Positions 41,649-49,897 of a DNA stretch of 64,000 nucleotides are shown piece after piece. The notes under the pieces were generated by a model. The model saw only the letters and a program-made list of their open reading frames with translations, was not told where the DNA came from and ran no database searches. Position numbers and translations under genes: made by a program. Location of the stretch: IMG/VR virus record IMGVR_UViG_3300044692_000050, positions 38,341 through 102,340 of that record; one strand, written 5' to 3'. Source of the stretch: a virus. The stretch's first letter is position 1, and each line of letters begins with the position of its first letter.

Positions 41649-42767
41649 ATGGACAGGCCAGGGCTTTCCACTGTCGTCACGATGAACCCCAACGGGTCAG
41701 ACGTGCGCTGGCTCGGCAGCATCGGCGCGGTAACCGGCCTCAAGTACGCGTACACGCTGCCGGGCGGGGCGAGCTCCATGTCCTGCCAGCTCCTGACCGA
41801 GCCGAACCAGCGGCCCAGTGCGATCAACGTGGCCCGCAAGGTGAGGGTGTACCGGGGCGGCTCCTGCGTGTGGGAGGGGAAGCTCGCCGAGCCGCAGCAG
41901 TCGGCGTCCGGGTGGTCTATCAGCGCCGTCGGGATCGGGGCGCTCGGCGCGAACTTCCAGGCCCATTACACGACCTGGAACGCGGACGACCCGATCAACC
42001 AGGCCATCAGCCGGGGGCTGCCGTGGATCAACCCCGGCATGTCCGGGATCTCCGGGCTGTGGCTCAGCCAGAAGGAAGACGACGCTTCCCAGAAGATCAG
42101 CGACTTCCTCGGCCTGCTGTGCACCAATGGCGCGCTGACCTGGTACGTCGACCAGTCCCGGACGCTGCGCATCATCCCGATCCCCACCGCCCCGACCCGC
42201 ATCCTGGTCGCGACCGACCCGGCGCCGAGGACAGTCGCCGCCGACGTGAACGCGCTCTACGTGCGCTACCAGGCCACGGCCGACAACACGTCCTCATCGT
42301 CCCCGTCGACTGCGGCAGCGACGTACGGGACGGTGCTGGCCGTCAACCAGGCGAGCATCGACGCGCACGGGGAGATGGAGGACTACGCCGACCTGTCCTC
42401 GGCCGGGGTGATGTCCTCCGCCGCCGCGCAAGCTGCCGGGCAGTCGGCGCTGTCCAAGTACGTCCGTGCCACCTACTCGGGGCCGTTCACGATCCGGCAG
42501 GGCCAGTGGCTGACGCTGGGCGGCTCCCCGATCGACATCGGGGCCGAGCGGGGCATCCCGCAGGTCGTCCAGCTGCAGCTGATCCAAGCCGGTTACGGCG
42601 GCGAGGTTGTTCCGGGACCTATCACGTTCCCGGTCGGCTCATGGGAGTACGACGACACGGCGCAGACGGCGACCGTCTCGCCGCTGCAGTCCATCGCGAG
42701 CGATCTCAGTTCCCTGCTGGCGGCGATGTTCCCGGCCAAGCCCGCCACGGACAGTAGCGGCGGCTAG
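41649..42767 (+). CDS. Tail-associated (Tal/baseplate hub) minor tail protein
   Basis: 372 residues. YTLPGGASSMSCQLLTEPNQ, RPSAINVARKVRVYRGGSCV, WEGKLAEPQQSASGWSISAV (the G-K-L...P...G-W-S/x-I pattern), LTWYVDQSRTLRIIPIPTAP and GPFTIRQGQWLTLGGSPIDI match gp18-like minor tail proteins of actinophages, the hub below Dit. No enzymatic domain seen. Confidence 0.8.
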   Translation: MDRPGLSTVVTMNPNGSDVRWLGSIGAVTGLKYAYTLPGGASSMSCQLLTEPNQRPSAINVARKVRVYRGGSCVWEGKLAEPQQSASGWSISAVGIGALGANFQAHYTTWNADDPINQAISRGLPWINPGMSGISGLWLSQKEDDASQKISDFLGLLCTNGALTWYVDQSRTLRIIPIPTAPTRILVATDPAPRTVAADVNALYVRYQATADNTSSSSPSTAAATYGTVLAVNQASIDAHGEMEDYADLSSAGVMSSAAAQAAGQSALSKYVRATYSGPFTIRQGQWLTLGGSPIDIGAERGIPQVVQLQLIQAGYGGEVVPGPITFPVGSWEYDDTAQTATVSPLQSIASDLSSLLAAMFPAKPATDSSGG

Positions 42768-42925
42768 TTGTTGCGGAGTTCCTGGGCGATTTCGTCTAGG
42801 GGCACGACGGCGATGTCTCCGTTGTCGGCGTAGCAGATGGTCATGTAGCCATCGTCAGTGTCCATCGCATACGGGGCGATCTCGCGCCCTTGATGCAAGA
42901 GGCGGATCGGGGCTAGGTCACTCAA
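42764..42925 (-). CDS. Small moron, copy 2 of a paralogous pair
   Basis: 53 residues from TTG 42925, with GGAAGG 7 nt upstream and TTGA overlapping the previous stop. LSDLAPIRLLHQGREIAPYA, MDTDDGYMTICYADNGDIAV, VPLDEIAQELRNN. Paralogue of the gene at 32318. Last gene of a minus cassette. Confidence 0.65.
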   Translation of the reverse strand: MSDLAPIRLLHQGREIAPYAMDTDDGYMTICYADNGDIAVVPLDEIAQELRNN

Positions 42926-43458
42926 TCTGGCACCTTCCATTCGGCGCGGTAATCCGGGTGGTCGCTGTAGACGGCGGCGAGGGCGAGCAGCGTAGAACAT
43001 GGGTAAGCGGGTCCAACCCAAATGTTGTCGTCGCGGACGATCCGGCAGCGACCGCACCAGTAGCGTTCACGCTCGTCGGGCCGGTGCCCGGCCAGTATCA
43101 CCCTCTTCGCTTCGACCTCGCGGAGCACGCGAGCCGGGTCATGCCGGGCGATGTGGCGGGCGTCCTGCGGCCTGACCTCTTCGGCGTCAATTACCAGATG
43201 GGGTAGAGGTCCAAAGGAGCCCGCTGGGTACTCTTCGACGCTGCGGAGTCCCACGCGGAAGTGCTCGCCGTGCTCTAGGTGCTCGTCACCGCTGGCTATG
43301 GCGAGGTCCGGATCCAGCGGCCCGTCATCCTCGCTGCATTCCCAGTGCCACCGCTCCGGCTCGCTAGCCGGGTGGTCATCTCGTCCGCTTGCCGCCCTGG
43401 CTATGCGCTCGTCTTCTTCGAGCCGGGCGCGCAGGAAAACCAGCAGGTCATCGGTCAT
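42922..43458 (-). CDS. DUF6221 family protein
   Basis: 178 residues. MTDDLLVFLRARLEEDERIA at the start, HIARHDPARVLREVEAKRVI in the middle and LLALAAVYSDHPDYRAEWKV at the end are the hallmark blocks of DUF6221, a family abundant in Streptomyces genomes and their prophages, function unknown. A leaderless -10 box lies 5 nt before its ATG. Moron cassette with 42764-42925. Confidence 0.8.
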   Translation of the reverse strand: MTDDLLVFLRARLEEDERIARAASGRDDHPASEPERWHWECSEDDGPLDPDLAIASGDEHLEHGEHFRVGLRSVEEYPAGSFGPLPHLVIDAEEVRPQDARHIARHDPARVLREVEAKRVILAGHRPDERERYWCGRCRIVRDDNIWVGPAYPCSTLLALAAVYSDHPDYRAEWKVPD

Positions 43459-43469
43459 ATCTCACTCTA
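43459..43469 (-). promoter_or_regulatory. Leaderless -10 element of the DUF6221 gene
   Basis: TAGAGT (43464-43469) ends 5 nt before ATG 43458; no ribosome site. Confidence 0.5.
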
Positions 43470-43523
43470 ACCGGCCGCCCGTTGCAGGCGGCCTTTCCTA
43501 TGCCCGCGACACGGAGGCCAGCC

Positions 43524-43649
43524 ATGCCCGAGACCCCCGAACAGCCGGACCCGCCCCACAACGAGGCCGGACAAGCCGCCGAGCACTTCGGCATCACCAA
43601 GACCCAGGCCACCGAACCGGCCGAGGAATCCAACGAGGAGGACCAGTGA
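43524..43649 (+). CDS. Small hydrophilic protein (41 aa)
   Basis: ATG with GGAGG upstream. MPETPEQPDPPHNEAGQAAE, HFGITKTQATEPAEESNEED. Stop overlaps the next GTG start. No family recognised. Confidence 0.5.
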   Translation: MPETPEQPDPPHNEAGQAAEHFGITKTQATEPAEESNEEDQ

Positions 43650-44254
43650 GCGGAACTGTGGACGGCGGCCGGGGCACCACGCTCTGGAAGGTGGAGCGGT
43701 GGGACGCCGAGATGGCCGCGTGGGCGCAGAAGCGCCGTGAGCGGCACCTGCCCGAGCGGGTCCTGCTCGCCCGGCCCGAGCCGGTGCAGCGGGACTTCCA
43801 CGCGCTGCGCATCCGGCCCTACTCGGTGACCCACACGCTCGGCAACGTCATCACCAACGCCGGGTGGCAGGCTCTCCTCAAGGCGGCTACGTCGGGCGCT
43901 TCCGGGCCGCTGGTGTTCTCGAGCTCGGTGGGGCGCATCGGCGTCGGCGACACGGCCGGCACGCCCGCCGCCGCTGACACGGACCTCGCCGCCTCCGCCG
44001 GATCGACGCACCGGCTCTTTAAGTTCATGGCCGCTGCGCCGACCGTGGGGACTGGTACCAACCGGACGTGGACGTTCGTGGCGACGTTCGGCTCGTCGGA
44101 CTTCAATCAGGCCTGGCAGGAGTTCGGGATCGACTCCGGGACGGCCGACGGGACAACCGTGGTCGCCCCCTTCCTGAACCACGCGAACAGCAACCAGGGT
44201 ACGAAGACTTCGGGGCAAGTCTGGACAAGTACCGCAGTCCTGAGCTTCACTTAG
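43646..44254 (+). CDS. Virion/tail protein
   Basis: 202 residues from a GTG overlapping the upstream stop. LWKVERWDAEMAAWAQKRRE, then HTLGNVITNAGWQALLKAAT, RIGVGDTAGTPAAADTDLAA and WTFVATFGSSDFNQAWQEFG. The G-N-x-x-T-x-A-G...R-I-G-V-G-D-T pattern occurs in small tail proteins of Streptomyces and Gordonia phages. Exact role unknown. Confidence 0.6.
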   Translation: MSGTVDGGRGTTLWKVERWDAEMAAWAQKRRERHLPERVLLARPEPVQRDFHALRIRPYSVTHTLGNVITNAGWQALLKAATSGASGPLVFSSSVGRIGVGDTAGTPAAADTDLAASAGSTHRLFKFMAAAPTVGTGTNRTWTFVATFGSSDFNQAWQEFGIDSGTADGTTVVAPFLNHANSNQGTKTSGQVWTSTAVLSFT

Positions 44255-44360
44255 TTTTACCTAAACAGCCATTCAGTACATAGACTGAGCTGGCCTTTTC
44301 TTCGGCAAGGCCAGAGCGGGTCGGCTGGCGTGTCCCGTGCCAACCTTCGTTTCTTTCACG

Positions 44361-44372
44361 TAAACTAGACCT
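44361..44372 (+). promoter_or_regulatory. Leaderless -10 element
   Basis: TAAACT (44361-44366) ends 6 nt before the GTG at 44373. The flanking 44255-44372 is less GC-rich and holds no gene. Confidence 0.6.
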
Positions 44373-44942
44373 GTGAAGCGAAGTGACAAGTTCCCGGAAC
44401 TACTCGACGAGACATGGCTTCGGGATCAGTACGAGACACTAGGCAAGAGCTGTCCGCAGATCGCTACCGAACTGGGTTGCACATCGCATCTGGTGGCATA
44501 CCGCGCCAACCAGTTCGGCATCAAGCTACGAGGTCGGCACGGCGGCCGGTGGGAGCCGATACCGTGCGAGCGTTGCGGGGAGGACTTTACTCCGTCCAGC
44601 AGCACCGCACGGTTCTGCTCCAAGGAATGCCGTCTCGGCACGATTCCTTGCGAGCAGTGCGGGCACCAGTTTGCCGCGAGGTTGCCGAAGAAGTGGCAGG
44701 ATAAGTCGGGCAACCAGCGCGTCTATCACAGCCGGTTCTGCTCTTCCGAGTGCCATAAAGAGTGGCTCGTGGAGAATTCCGCTTACCAGTATGTGAACGC
44801 TCAGGGCTACGTCGTGCTCACCACGCCCACCGCACGCCCGGTCGCGCATCTGATAGCAGAGGCGCTGGAAATCCTCAAGGCGTACGCTCCTGAGCATCTC
44901 GCCAACGAGCCTGATGAGGGGGATGCCGTAACCCTGTTCTGA
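44373..44942 (+). CDS. HTH and zinc-ribbon moron, endonuclease-like remnant
   Basis: 189 residues. ETWLRDQYETLGKSCPQIAT, ELGCTSHLVAYRANQFGIKL is a helix-turn-helix of the type attached to phage HNH enzymes. It is followed by zinc pairs (CERCGEDF, FCSKECRL, CEQCGHQF, FCSSECHKEW) and a QYVNAQGYVVLTTPTARP strand that normally leads into an HNH core. The HNH core itself is missing, and the C-terminus ends as a short helix. Codon use is less GC-rich than neighbours, so this is probably a recent arrival. Confidence 0.6.
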   Translation: MKRSDKFPELLDETWLRDQYETLGKSCPQIATELGCTSHLVAYRANQFGIKLRGRHGGRWEPIPCERCGEDFTPSSSTARFCSKECRLGTIPCEQCGHQFAARLPKKWQDKSGNQRVYHSRFCSSECHKEWLVENSAYQYVNAQGYVVLTTPTARPVAHLIAEALEILKAYAPEHLANEPDEGDAVTLF

Positions 44943-44990
44943 CGTTCGCCCGCTCACCGCCGCAACCTCTAGCCGGAAGGCGGTGGGCGA

Positions 44991-45308
44991 GTGAGCATCA
45001 CCTTCACGGACCCGGACGCCTACATCGGCGACGACTCCCAGTTCACTGCCGGCCTGCTTGCCCAGGACTCCGGCACCGGGTCGGACACGCTCGCTCACGG
45101 CCCGGTCATCGGCGACTCAGGCGGCGGCTCGGAGGCGGTCACGGTGGCCGTGGCGGTCCCGCTGCAGGAGACGGCCACCGCCGATGACCTGCCGTGGCAG
45201 TACATCTCCCAGGGGCTCCCCGCGTTCCCGTACTACGCCGACCTGCCTCAGGCGGCGCTGCAGCGGGTCAAGGTAGGCGACCAGTTCCTCTGGTACGCGG
45301 GGACCTGA
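44991..45308 (+). CDS. Short tail protein with GxGxD repeats
   Basis: 105 residues from GTG. Opens FTDPDAYIGDDSQFTAGLLA, then repeats LAQDSGTGSDTLAHGPVIGD and GSEAVTVAVAVPLQETATAD, and ends DQFLWYAGT. The repeats are of the same kind as in the next, much larger gene, with a distinct C-terminal cap. Confidence 0.55.
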   Translation: MSITFTDPDAYIGDDSQFTAGLLAQDSGTGSDTLAHGPVIGDSGGGSEAVTVAVAVPLQETATADDLPWQYISQGLPAFPYYADLPQAALQRVKVGDQFLWYAGT

Positions 45309-45311
45309 CGG

Positions 45312-48300
45312 ATGAGTAGTCAGACATTTTCCGCCTCAGGCACGTGGACCGCCCCGTCTGACATCTCCGGCTCCCCGAAAGTGGAAGCGTGGGGCGAGGG
45401 CGGTACCGGCGGCACGTCCAGTCACGGCTCCTTCTCCGGCGGCGGCGGAGGCGGCGGGGCGTACGCCGCTGAGACCACCCTCGGCGGGGTTAGCGCCGGG
45501 ACGGTCCTGACGATCACCATCGGAACCGGCGGGACCGGGACCGCGACGACGGTGACCGGGGGAAGCGTCACCGTCACCGCGAACGCGGGCGGCAACGGGT
45601 CCGGCAGCAGCCAGGGGGCCGGCGGGTCGGCGGGAAGCAACTCCGTCGCGTTCGCCGGCGGTGCGGGCGGCCACGGCGGCGGGGCGTCCAGTTCAGGCGG
45701 CGGCGGAGGCGGTGCCGCAGGGAGTTCCGGCGGCGGCGGTGCGGGTTCTTCGTCGCTGTCGGGCGGCGGAGGCGGTACTGCCGGGACCGGAGGCGGGACG
45801 GGCGGCGCGGGCGGAACCTCGCTCAACGCCGGGAACGCCGGCAGCGCTCCCGGGGGCGGTGGCGGTGGCGGCGGTTCCGGCGGCACCATCAACCACTTCG
45901 GCGGTTCCGGTGCCGCTGGCCAGGTGGTCATTACCTGGTCGACGGCCACGCAGATCAGCCTCACTGAGTCCGGATCGGGCAGCGACTCCTCGTCCGTGGC
46001 GGTAGCGGTCCCCTTCGCGGAGGCTGGCACCGGGACGCAGGGCTTCACGGTCGCCGTGGCGGTCTCGGGGACAGCGGACAGCGGCTCCGGTGACGGAACG
46101 CTCGCGGCGGTCAACGTCGTCTCTTATGCCGATGCAGGCGCAGACTCCGACGTGCTGCAGGGCCCTGCGGTTGCGGTACCTCTCGCCCAGTCCGGGGCGG
46201 GGTCGGATTCTGTCTTGATCGCGTCGGCGCTGAGCGTCGCGGACAACGGGTCCGGCAGCGAGGCGATCGGGTTCCTCGTCGCGTCGGTCGACACCGGGGG
46301 CGACACCGGGGCCGGCTCGGACACCCTCGGCATCGCGATCGTCGTGCCGGACAGCGGCACCGGGTCGGATGCCTTCAGCGCGCATGTCACCGGGACCACG
46401 CTGATCCAGCTGACGACGTTCACCGTCACGGCGGTCACGGATACGGACCCGGCGGACGGGATCATCGAGATCACGTTCAGCCCGTTCGCGCTGGCACCGA
46501 TTCCGGCGGGCAGCGTGGCGGTCCAGGTCGTGCCGACTATCGCCGTGCAGGTGGCATTCCCGGCTGAGACCGGCACGGGAGACGACTCGGGGTTCTCCGC
46601 TCCGGTCGGGGTGTCCCCGGCGGATTCCGGGCACGGGACGGATCTCGCGGACCCTGGCTACTCGGCGACGTTCACGGCCGGATATGACGGCGTGGGGGCG
46701 CTCACCGTCGCCGCGGCGGTTCCTGAGCCGTCCTCGGGCACCGGGTCGGAGGCGCTATCCGCTGCCGTAGCGGTACCGCTGGCGGAATCGGGCGCGGGGT
46801 CGGACGTGCTTCCGGGCGTCGGGGTAACGCTCGGCATCGACACGGGGACGGCTGCGGACAGCCTCACGGTGGCAGACACCCCGCAGCCTGTGGACACCGG
46901 GGCCGGGTCGGATGTGCTGCAGGGTCCCGCAGTCGGGGTGCCGCTAGCCGAGGCTGGAGCTTGCGCGGATCCGCTGGCGGTCGCCGCCGCGATCTCCGGT
47001 GCCGACTCGGGTGCCGGGTCGGATGCGTTCGCCGTGACCGCCGCACCGAGCCTGCCCGATTCCGGGCAAGGGGCCGATTCGCTGGTGCCGCCTGCGGTTT
47101 CGGTTGAACTGGACGAGGCCGGGACCGGGACTGACGCGGGTCCGGCGATCGGCCTGGCGCTCGCTGACTCCGGATCGGGCGCGGATACTCTCGCGGTCAC
47201 CGACTCCCCCGCGCTCGCCGACGCTGGTACTGGGGCTGACGCGCTCACAGTCGCTGCTGCGGCGTCCCTTGCTGACACCGGGTCGGCGGCCGATGCGGTC
47301 ACGCTGCAGGCTGCCGTGAGCCTCGCCGAAGCGGGGACCGGGACTGACGCGCTCACTCTGGCGGTGGCTGTACCTGCCGCCGACGCGGGATCGGGCAGCG
47401 ACGCGGCTGCCATAGCCGCCGCCCTGTCCGCGAGTGACGCGGGTTCGGGGTCGGATGACTTCAGCCGGGCCGTGGCCATCTCCCAGGCTGACGACGGGGC
47501 CGGGGATGACGCGCTGACTGCCGCTCCGGGCATCCCCTTCGCTGAGGCCGGGTCGGCGGCGGACTTGCTCTCCGTGCCGGCTGTGTCCGTGTTCCCCGCC
47601 GACGCCGGACGGGGCACGGACCTGCGGGATCCGGGGTATACGGCGACGTTCGGCTCTGCGTACGGCTCCGAGGTGGCGTTCGACGTCGCGGCGGCGCTCG
47701 GCCTCCAGGATTCCGGGTCCGGGGTGGACGGCTTCACGGCTGCCGGTTCCATTGCCCTGGCCGACTCGGGTGCAGGTAGCGACACCGCGGCTGTTACCGT
47801 CACGCTTCCGCTCGCTGAGACCGGCGCGGGCAGTGAGGCGCTGACTCTCGCGCCGTCGGTTCCCCTTACCCAGCCGGGCACCGGGGCCGACGTGCTCACC
47901 CTCGCCGCGGCTGTAGCCGTCCAGGAGGCGGCCTCGGCCACGGACGTGCTGAACGTCACGGACGCCCCGTCTTTGGCCGACAGCGGCACGGGGACGGACG
48001 CCGGGACGGCGGCAGCCGGGGTGCCGCTCCCCGAGGCCGGGGCGGGAGCTGAGAGCGCAACCCTCGCGGTCGCCGTGCCGTTCGTGCAGGCCAGCGCCTG
48101 TGCTGACGCGATCAGCGCCGCCGTGGCCTTGACCGCACAGGACTCCGGGTCCGGGACTGACGCGCTGGCCCTGGCCGCTGCCGTGGCGCTCGCGGACTCC
48201 GGGGCCGGGGATGAGCAGGTCGTCATCGGCCAGTCCAGGACGTGGGCTGACGGGGGGTCCGGGGCCGACGCGGGCTCTGCGGCTGCGGCTGTCCCGCTCG

Positions 48301-48932
48301 CTGACGCCGGGACCAGTGCGGTTACGTTCGCCGTCGCCGTCATGGCTCCTGCAGCCGACGCGGGTTCCGGGGCTGACGCCCTCCCGCCTGTTCCTGCGGC
48401 TGTGACCGTTCCTGAGGCCGGGTCCGGGTCTGCCGTGCTCGCCGTCGCCGCTGCGGTCTTCGCAGGCGACCAGGGGGCCGCTGGCGACGCTGAGACGGTC
48501 GCAGCGGCCATCAGCGGCGCTGACACCGGGACTGCCCAGGACCCGGCCAGGGTAGCCGTGGCGGTCACTGAGACGCCGGACACGGGGGCGGGTGCGGACA
48601 GCCTTCGGGTTGCCGTCTCCGTGTCCGGGGCTGAGACAGGCGCGGGTTCTGACGCGCTCACCGCCGTGACTGCTGCGGTGCCGGACGGGGAGGCGGGATC
48701 GAGCACGGCCGTGCTGACCGTCGCCGCTGCTGACACCCTCGCTGAGGCCGCGCACAGTGACGCCGTGCTGCGGCTCACTGCCGTCCTCGCGTCCGCTGAC
48801 AGCGGGACCGGGGACGGGACGCTGCGGGCAGTGAACCGCATCCAGGGACTGTCGGCACGGGTCCGGGTCCGCACCCTCGGCGCGACAGTACGGGTCCGCG
48901 AGCCATCAGCCAGGGTTCTCACTGAAGCCTAG
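45312..48932 (+). CDS. Large repeat protein: glycine-rich head and about 50 GxGxD 18-mers
   Basis: 1206 residues. Residues 1-215 are a glycine-rich domain starting SQTFSASGTWTAPSDISGSP. From about residue 216 to 1170 the chain consists of 18-residue units of the type ADAGTGADALTVAAAASL, interrupted twice by a longer unit with D-x-GYSATF (near 450) or D-x-GYTATF (near 775). A basic tail (ARVRVRTLGATVRVREPSAR) ends it. GxGxD followed by a hydrophobic residue every 18 residues resembles the geometry of an RTX calcium beta-roll, though only one nonapeptide per turn has the motif. Probably a long surface fibre of the tail. Confidence 0.65.
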   Translation: MSSQTFSASGTWTAPSDISGSPKVEAWGEGGTGGTSSHGSFSGGGGGGGAYAAETTLGGVSAGTVLTITIGTGGTGTATTVTGGSVTVTANAGGNGSGSSQGAGGSAGSNSVAFAGGAGGHGGGASSSGGGGGGAAGSSGGGGAGSSSLSGGGGGTAGTGGGTGGAGGTSLNAGNAGSAPGGGGGGGGSGGTINHFGGSGAAGQVVITWSTATQISLTESGSGSDSSSVAVAVPFAEAGTGTQGFTVAVAVSGTADSGSGDGTLAAVNVVSYADAGADSDVLQGPAVAVPLAQSGAGSDSVLIASALSVADNGSGSEAIGFLVASVDTGGDTGAGSDTLGIAIVVPDSGTGSDAFSAHVTGTTLIQLTTFTVTAVTDTDPADGIIEITFSPFALAPIPAGSVAVQVVPTIAVQVAFPAETGTGDDSGFSAPVGVSPADSGHGTDLADPGYSATFTAGYDGVGALTVAAAVPEPSSGTGSEALSAAVAVPLAESGAGSDVLPGVGVTLGIDTGTAADSLTVADTPQPVDTGAGSDVLQGPAVGVPLAEAGACADPLAVAAAISGADSGAGSDAFAVTAAPSLPDSGQGADSLVPPAVSVELDEAGTGTDAGPAIGLALADSGSGADTLAVTDSPALADAGTGADALTVAAAASLADTGSAADAVTLQAAVSLAEAGTGTDALTLAVAVPAADAGSGSDAAAIAAALSASDAGSGSDDFSRAVAISQADDGAGDDALTAAPGIPFAEAGSAADLLSVPAVSVFPADAGRGTDLRDPGYTATFGSAYGSEVAFDVAAALGLQDSGSGVDGFTAAGSIALADSGAGSDTAAVTVTLPLAETGAGSEALTLAPSVPLTQPGTGADVLTLAAAVAVQEAASATDVLNVTDAPSLADSGTGTDAGTAAAGVPLPEAGAGAESATLAVAVPFVQASACADAISAAVALTAQDSGSGTDALALAAAVALADSGAGDEQVVIGQSRTWADGGSGADAGSAAAAVPLADAGTSAVTFAVAVMAPAADAGSGADALPPVPAAVTVPEAGSGSAVLAVAAAVFAGDQGAAGDAETVAAAISGADTGTAQDPARVAVAVTETPDTGAGADSLRVAVSVSGAETGAGSDALTAVTAAVPDGEAGSSTAVLTVAAADTLAEAAHSDAVLRLTAVLASADSGTGDGTLRAVNRIQGLSARVRVRTLGATVRVREPSARVLTEA
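45960..48830 (+). repeat. Array of about 50 degenerate 54-bp units
   Basis: Coding repeat with a 54-nt period (18 codons), each starting near GAC-GCG-GGN-WCN-GGG. Units differ at most third positions, so the array is old or diversified. Related short arrays occur at 30200-30410 and 45050-45180. Such arrays are prone to expansion, contraction and recombination. Confidence 0.75.
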
Positions 48933-49237
48933 GTTGCTACGGATGCAGCCCGGCCGTACATGTCCGGCCGGCGCTCCTCTTCGGTCAGCAACTCGTCGGG
49001 CACCGGATGGTCAGTCCGCGCATGCCACCGTTCATGCGCCCAGGTGAGGTCACCATAACCGGGCTTCTTCTCGGCCACGACCATCGCGAAGCACACAGGG
49101 CAGGAGGCGTAAGCCAGCCAGCCGTCATCGCGGGCACCGAACCCCTCTCCCTTGATGGCGGACAGCATCCAGCCGGCCATGTGAAGCTGGCCGGCATGCT
49201 CGCCGCTCGGGATGCGGAACCACTCGCCCATACTCAT
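48929..49237 (-). CDS. Hypothetical Cys-containing protein
   Basis: 102 residues from ATG 49237, 4 nt after the upstream stop (a start at 49273 would overlap it). MSMGEWFRIPSGEHAGQLHM, AGWMLSAIKGEGFGARDDGW, YASCPVCFAMVVAEKKPGYG. The AHxxWHxRTDHPVP pattern is frequent in actinophage small proteins. Last gene of a four-gene minus operon led by an XRE gene. Stop overlaps the end of the repeat protein gene. Confidence 0.55.
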   Translation of the reverse strand: MSMGEWFRIPSGEHAGQLHMAGWMLSAIKGEGFGARDDGWLAYASCPVCFAMVVAEKKPGYGDLTWAHERWHARTDHPVPDELLTEEERRPDMYGRAASVAT

Positions 49238-49241
49238 CGGG

Positions 49242-49361
49242 TTAAGCCTCACTCTCGGCCATGTGGCCGTCATAGTTGACGCACCGCAACTCGCTGCGCC
49301 CGTCGTCGGTGATGACGACGTGAAACCGCTCGCTGCCGCAGTGCAGGCACTGGATGCTCAT
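49242..49361 (-). CDS. Small zinc-knuckle protein (39 aa)
   Basis: MSIQCLHCGSERFHVVITDD, GRSELRCVNYDGHMAESEA. One C-x2-C pair and a later Cys. ATG overlaps the previous stop (ATGA). Confidence 0.5.
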   Translation of the reverse strand: MSIQCLHCGSERFHVVITDDGRSELRCVNYDGHMAESEA

Positions 49362-49564
49362 GAGGCTTCCCTCCGGTTACGCCGGTCCCGCTCGGCCTCC
49401 CATGCGGCGACCTCGGCCGGGTGGCAGGTCTGCGACTCCGGCCAGAAGCAGCAGTGACCGGGATGCCGGTTGGTGATGTAGGCGAACGAGGTATGACACT
49501 CGCACGGGCCGGGAACCTCGGGCCACTGGTCGAAGAACTCGACCATTTCGTCGGTCTCGGTCAT
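49358..49564 (-). CDS. Hypothetical Cys/His-rich protein
   Basis: 68 residues from ATG 49564, which overlaps the XRE stop. MTETDEMVEFFDQWPEVPGP, CECHTSFAYITNRHPGHCCF, WPESQTCHPAEVAAWEAERD. Several Cys/His residues suggest metal binding. An ORF start 21 codons upstream is out of context. Confidence 0.55.
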   Translation of the reverse strand: MTETDEMVEFFDQWPEVPGPCECHTSFAYITNRHPGHCCFWPESQTCHPAEVAAWEAERDRRNRREAS

Positions 49565-49812
49565 GATGCCTCCCCTGTCTCGATCGGGCGCGGGATCGCG
49601 AACGCCGCAGCGTCGGCCTTCAGCCATGCCAGCAGTGTCACGAGCCCGTCAGCATCAGGCTTCTGCCCGCCCGCTAGGCGCGTGAGACTGGACGGGCTCA
49701 GGCCGGTCTCTGCCGCCACGACGCGCATCGAGATACCCCGGTGCCGGGCCACCAGCGCGATGGCGTCAGCAAGGGCCCTGACGTTCAGCACCTGCTTTGA
49801 GGTGTCGCTCAT
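49561..49812 (-). CDS. XRE-family HTH regulator (small)
   Basis: 83 residues. LNVRALADAIALVARHRGIS, MRVVAAETGLSPSSLTRLAG, GQKPDADGLVTLLAWLKADA: a complete Cro/C1-type helix-turn-helix. It leads a coupled minus operon of four genes inside the tail region, each joined by ATGA or a few nt. A leaderless extended -10 (TGCTAGAAT) precedes it. Probably an autonomous moron regulator. Confidence 0.8.
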   Translation of the reverse strand: MSDTSKQVLNVRALADAIALVARHRGISMRVVAAETGLSPSSLTRLAGGQKPDADGLVTLLAWLKADAAAFAIPRPIETGEAS

Positions 49813-49824
49813 ACGATCATTCTA
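49813..49824 (-). promoter_or_regulatory. Leaderless extended -10 of the XRE moron operon
   Basis: TAGAAT (49819-49824), preceded by TGC to give an extended -10, ends 6 nt before ATG 49812. Confidence 0.65.
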
Positions 49825-49897
49825 GCATCGCAACGCTGCGGCGGAAGCGCAACACGCCCGGCTGTCCTCACCGAAGCCTGACAAGGAAAGGACCGCC

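Noticed and set aside
45960-48830. CRISPR array because of regularly spaced repeats
   Set aside because: The repeats are degenerate, contiguous, keep a 54-nt coding period and are translated in one open frame; no spacers and no cas genes.
46658-48922. Very long open frame on the minus strand opposite the repeat protein
   Set aside because: It is the antisense shadow of a GC-rich coding repeat with strong third-position bias; it has no ribosome site and its product is a low-complexity Ala/Ser/Pro string.
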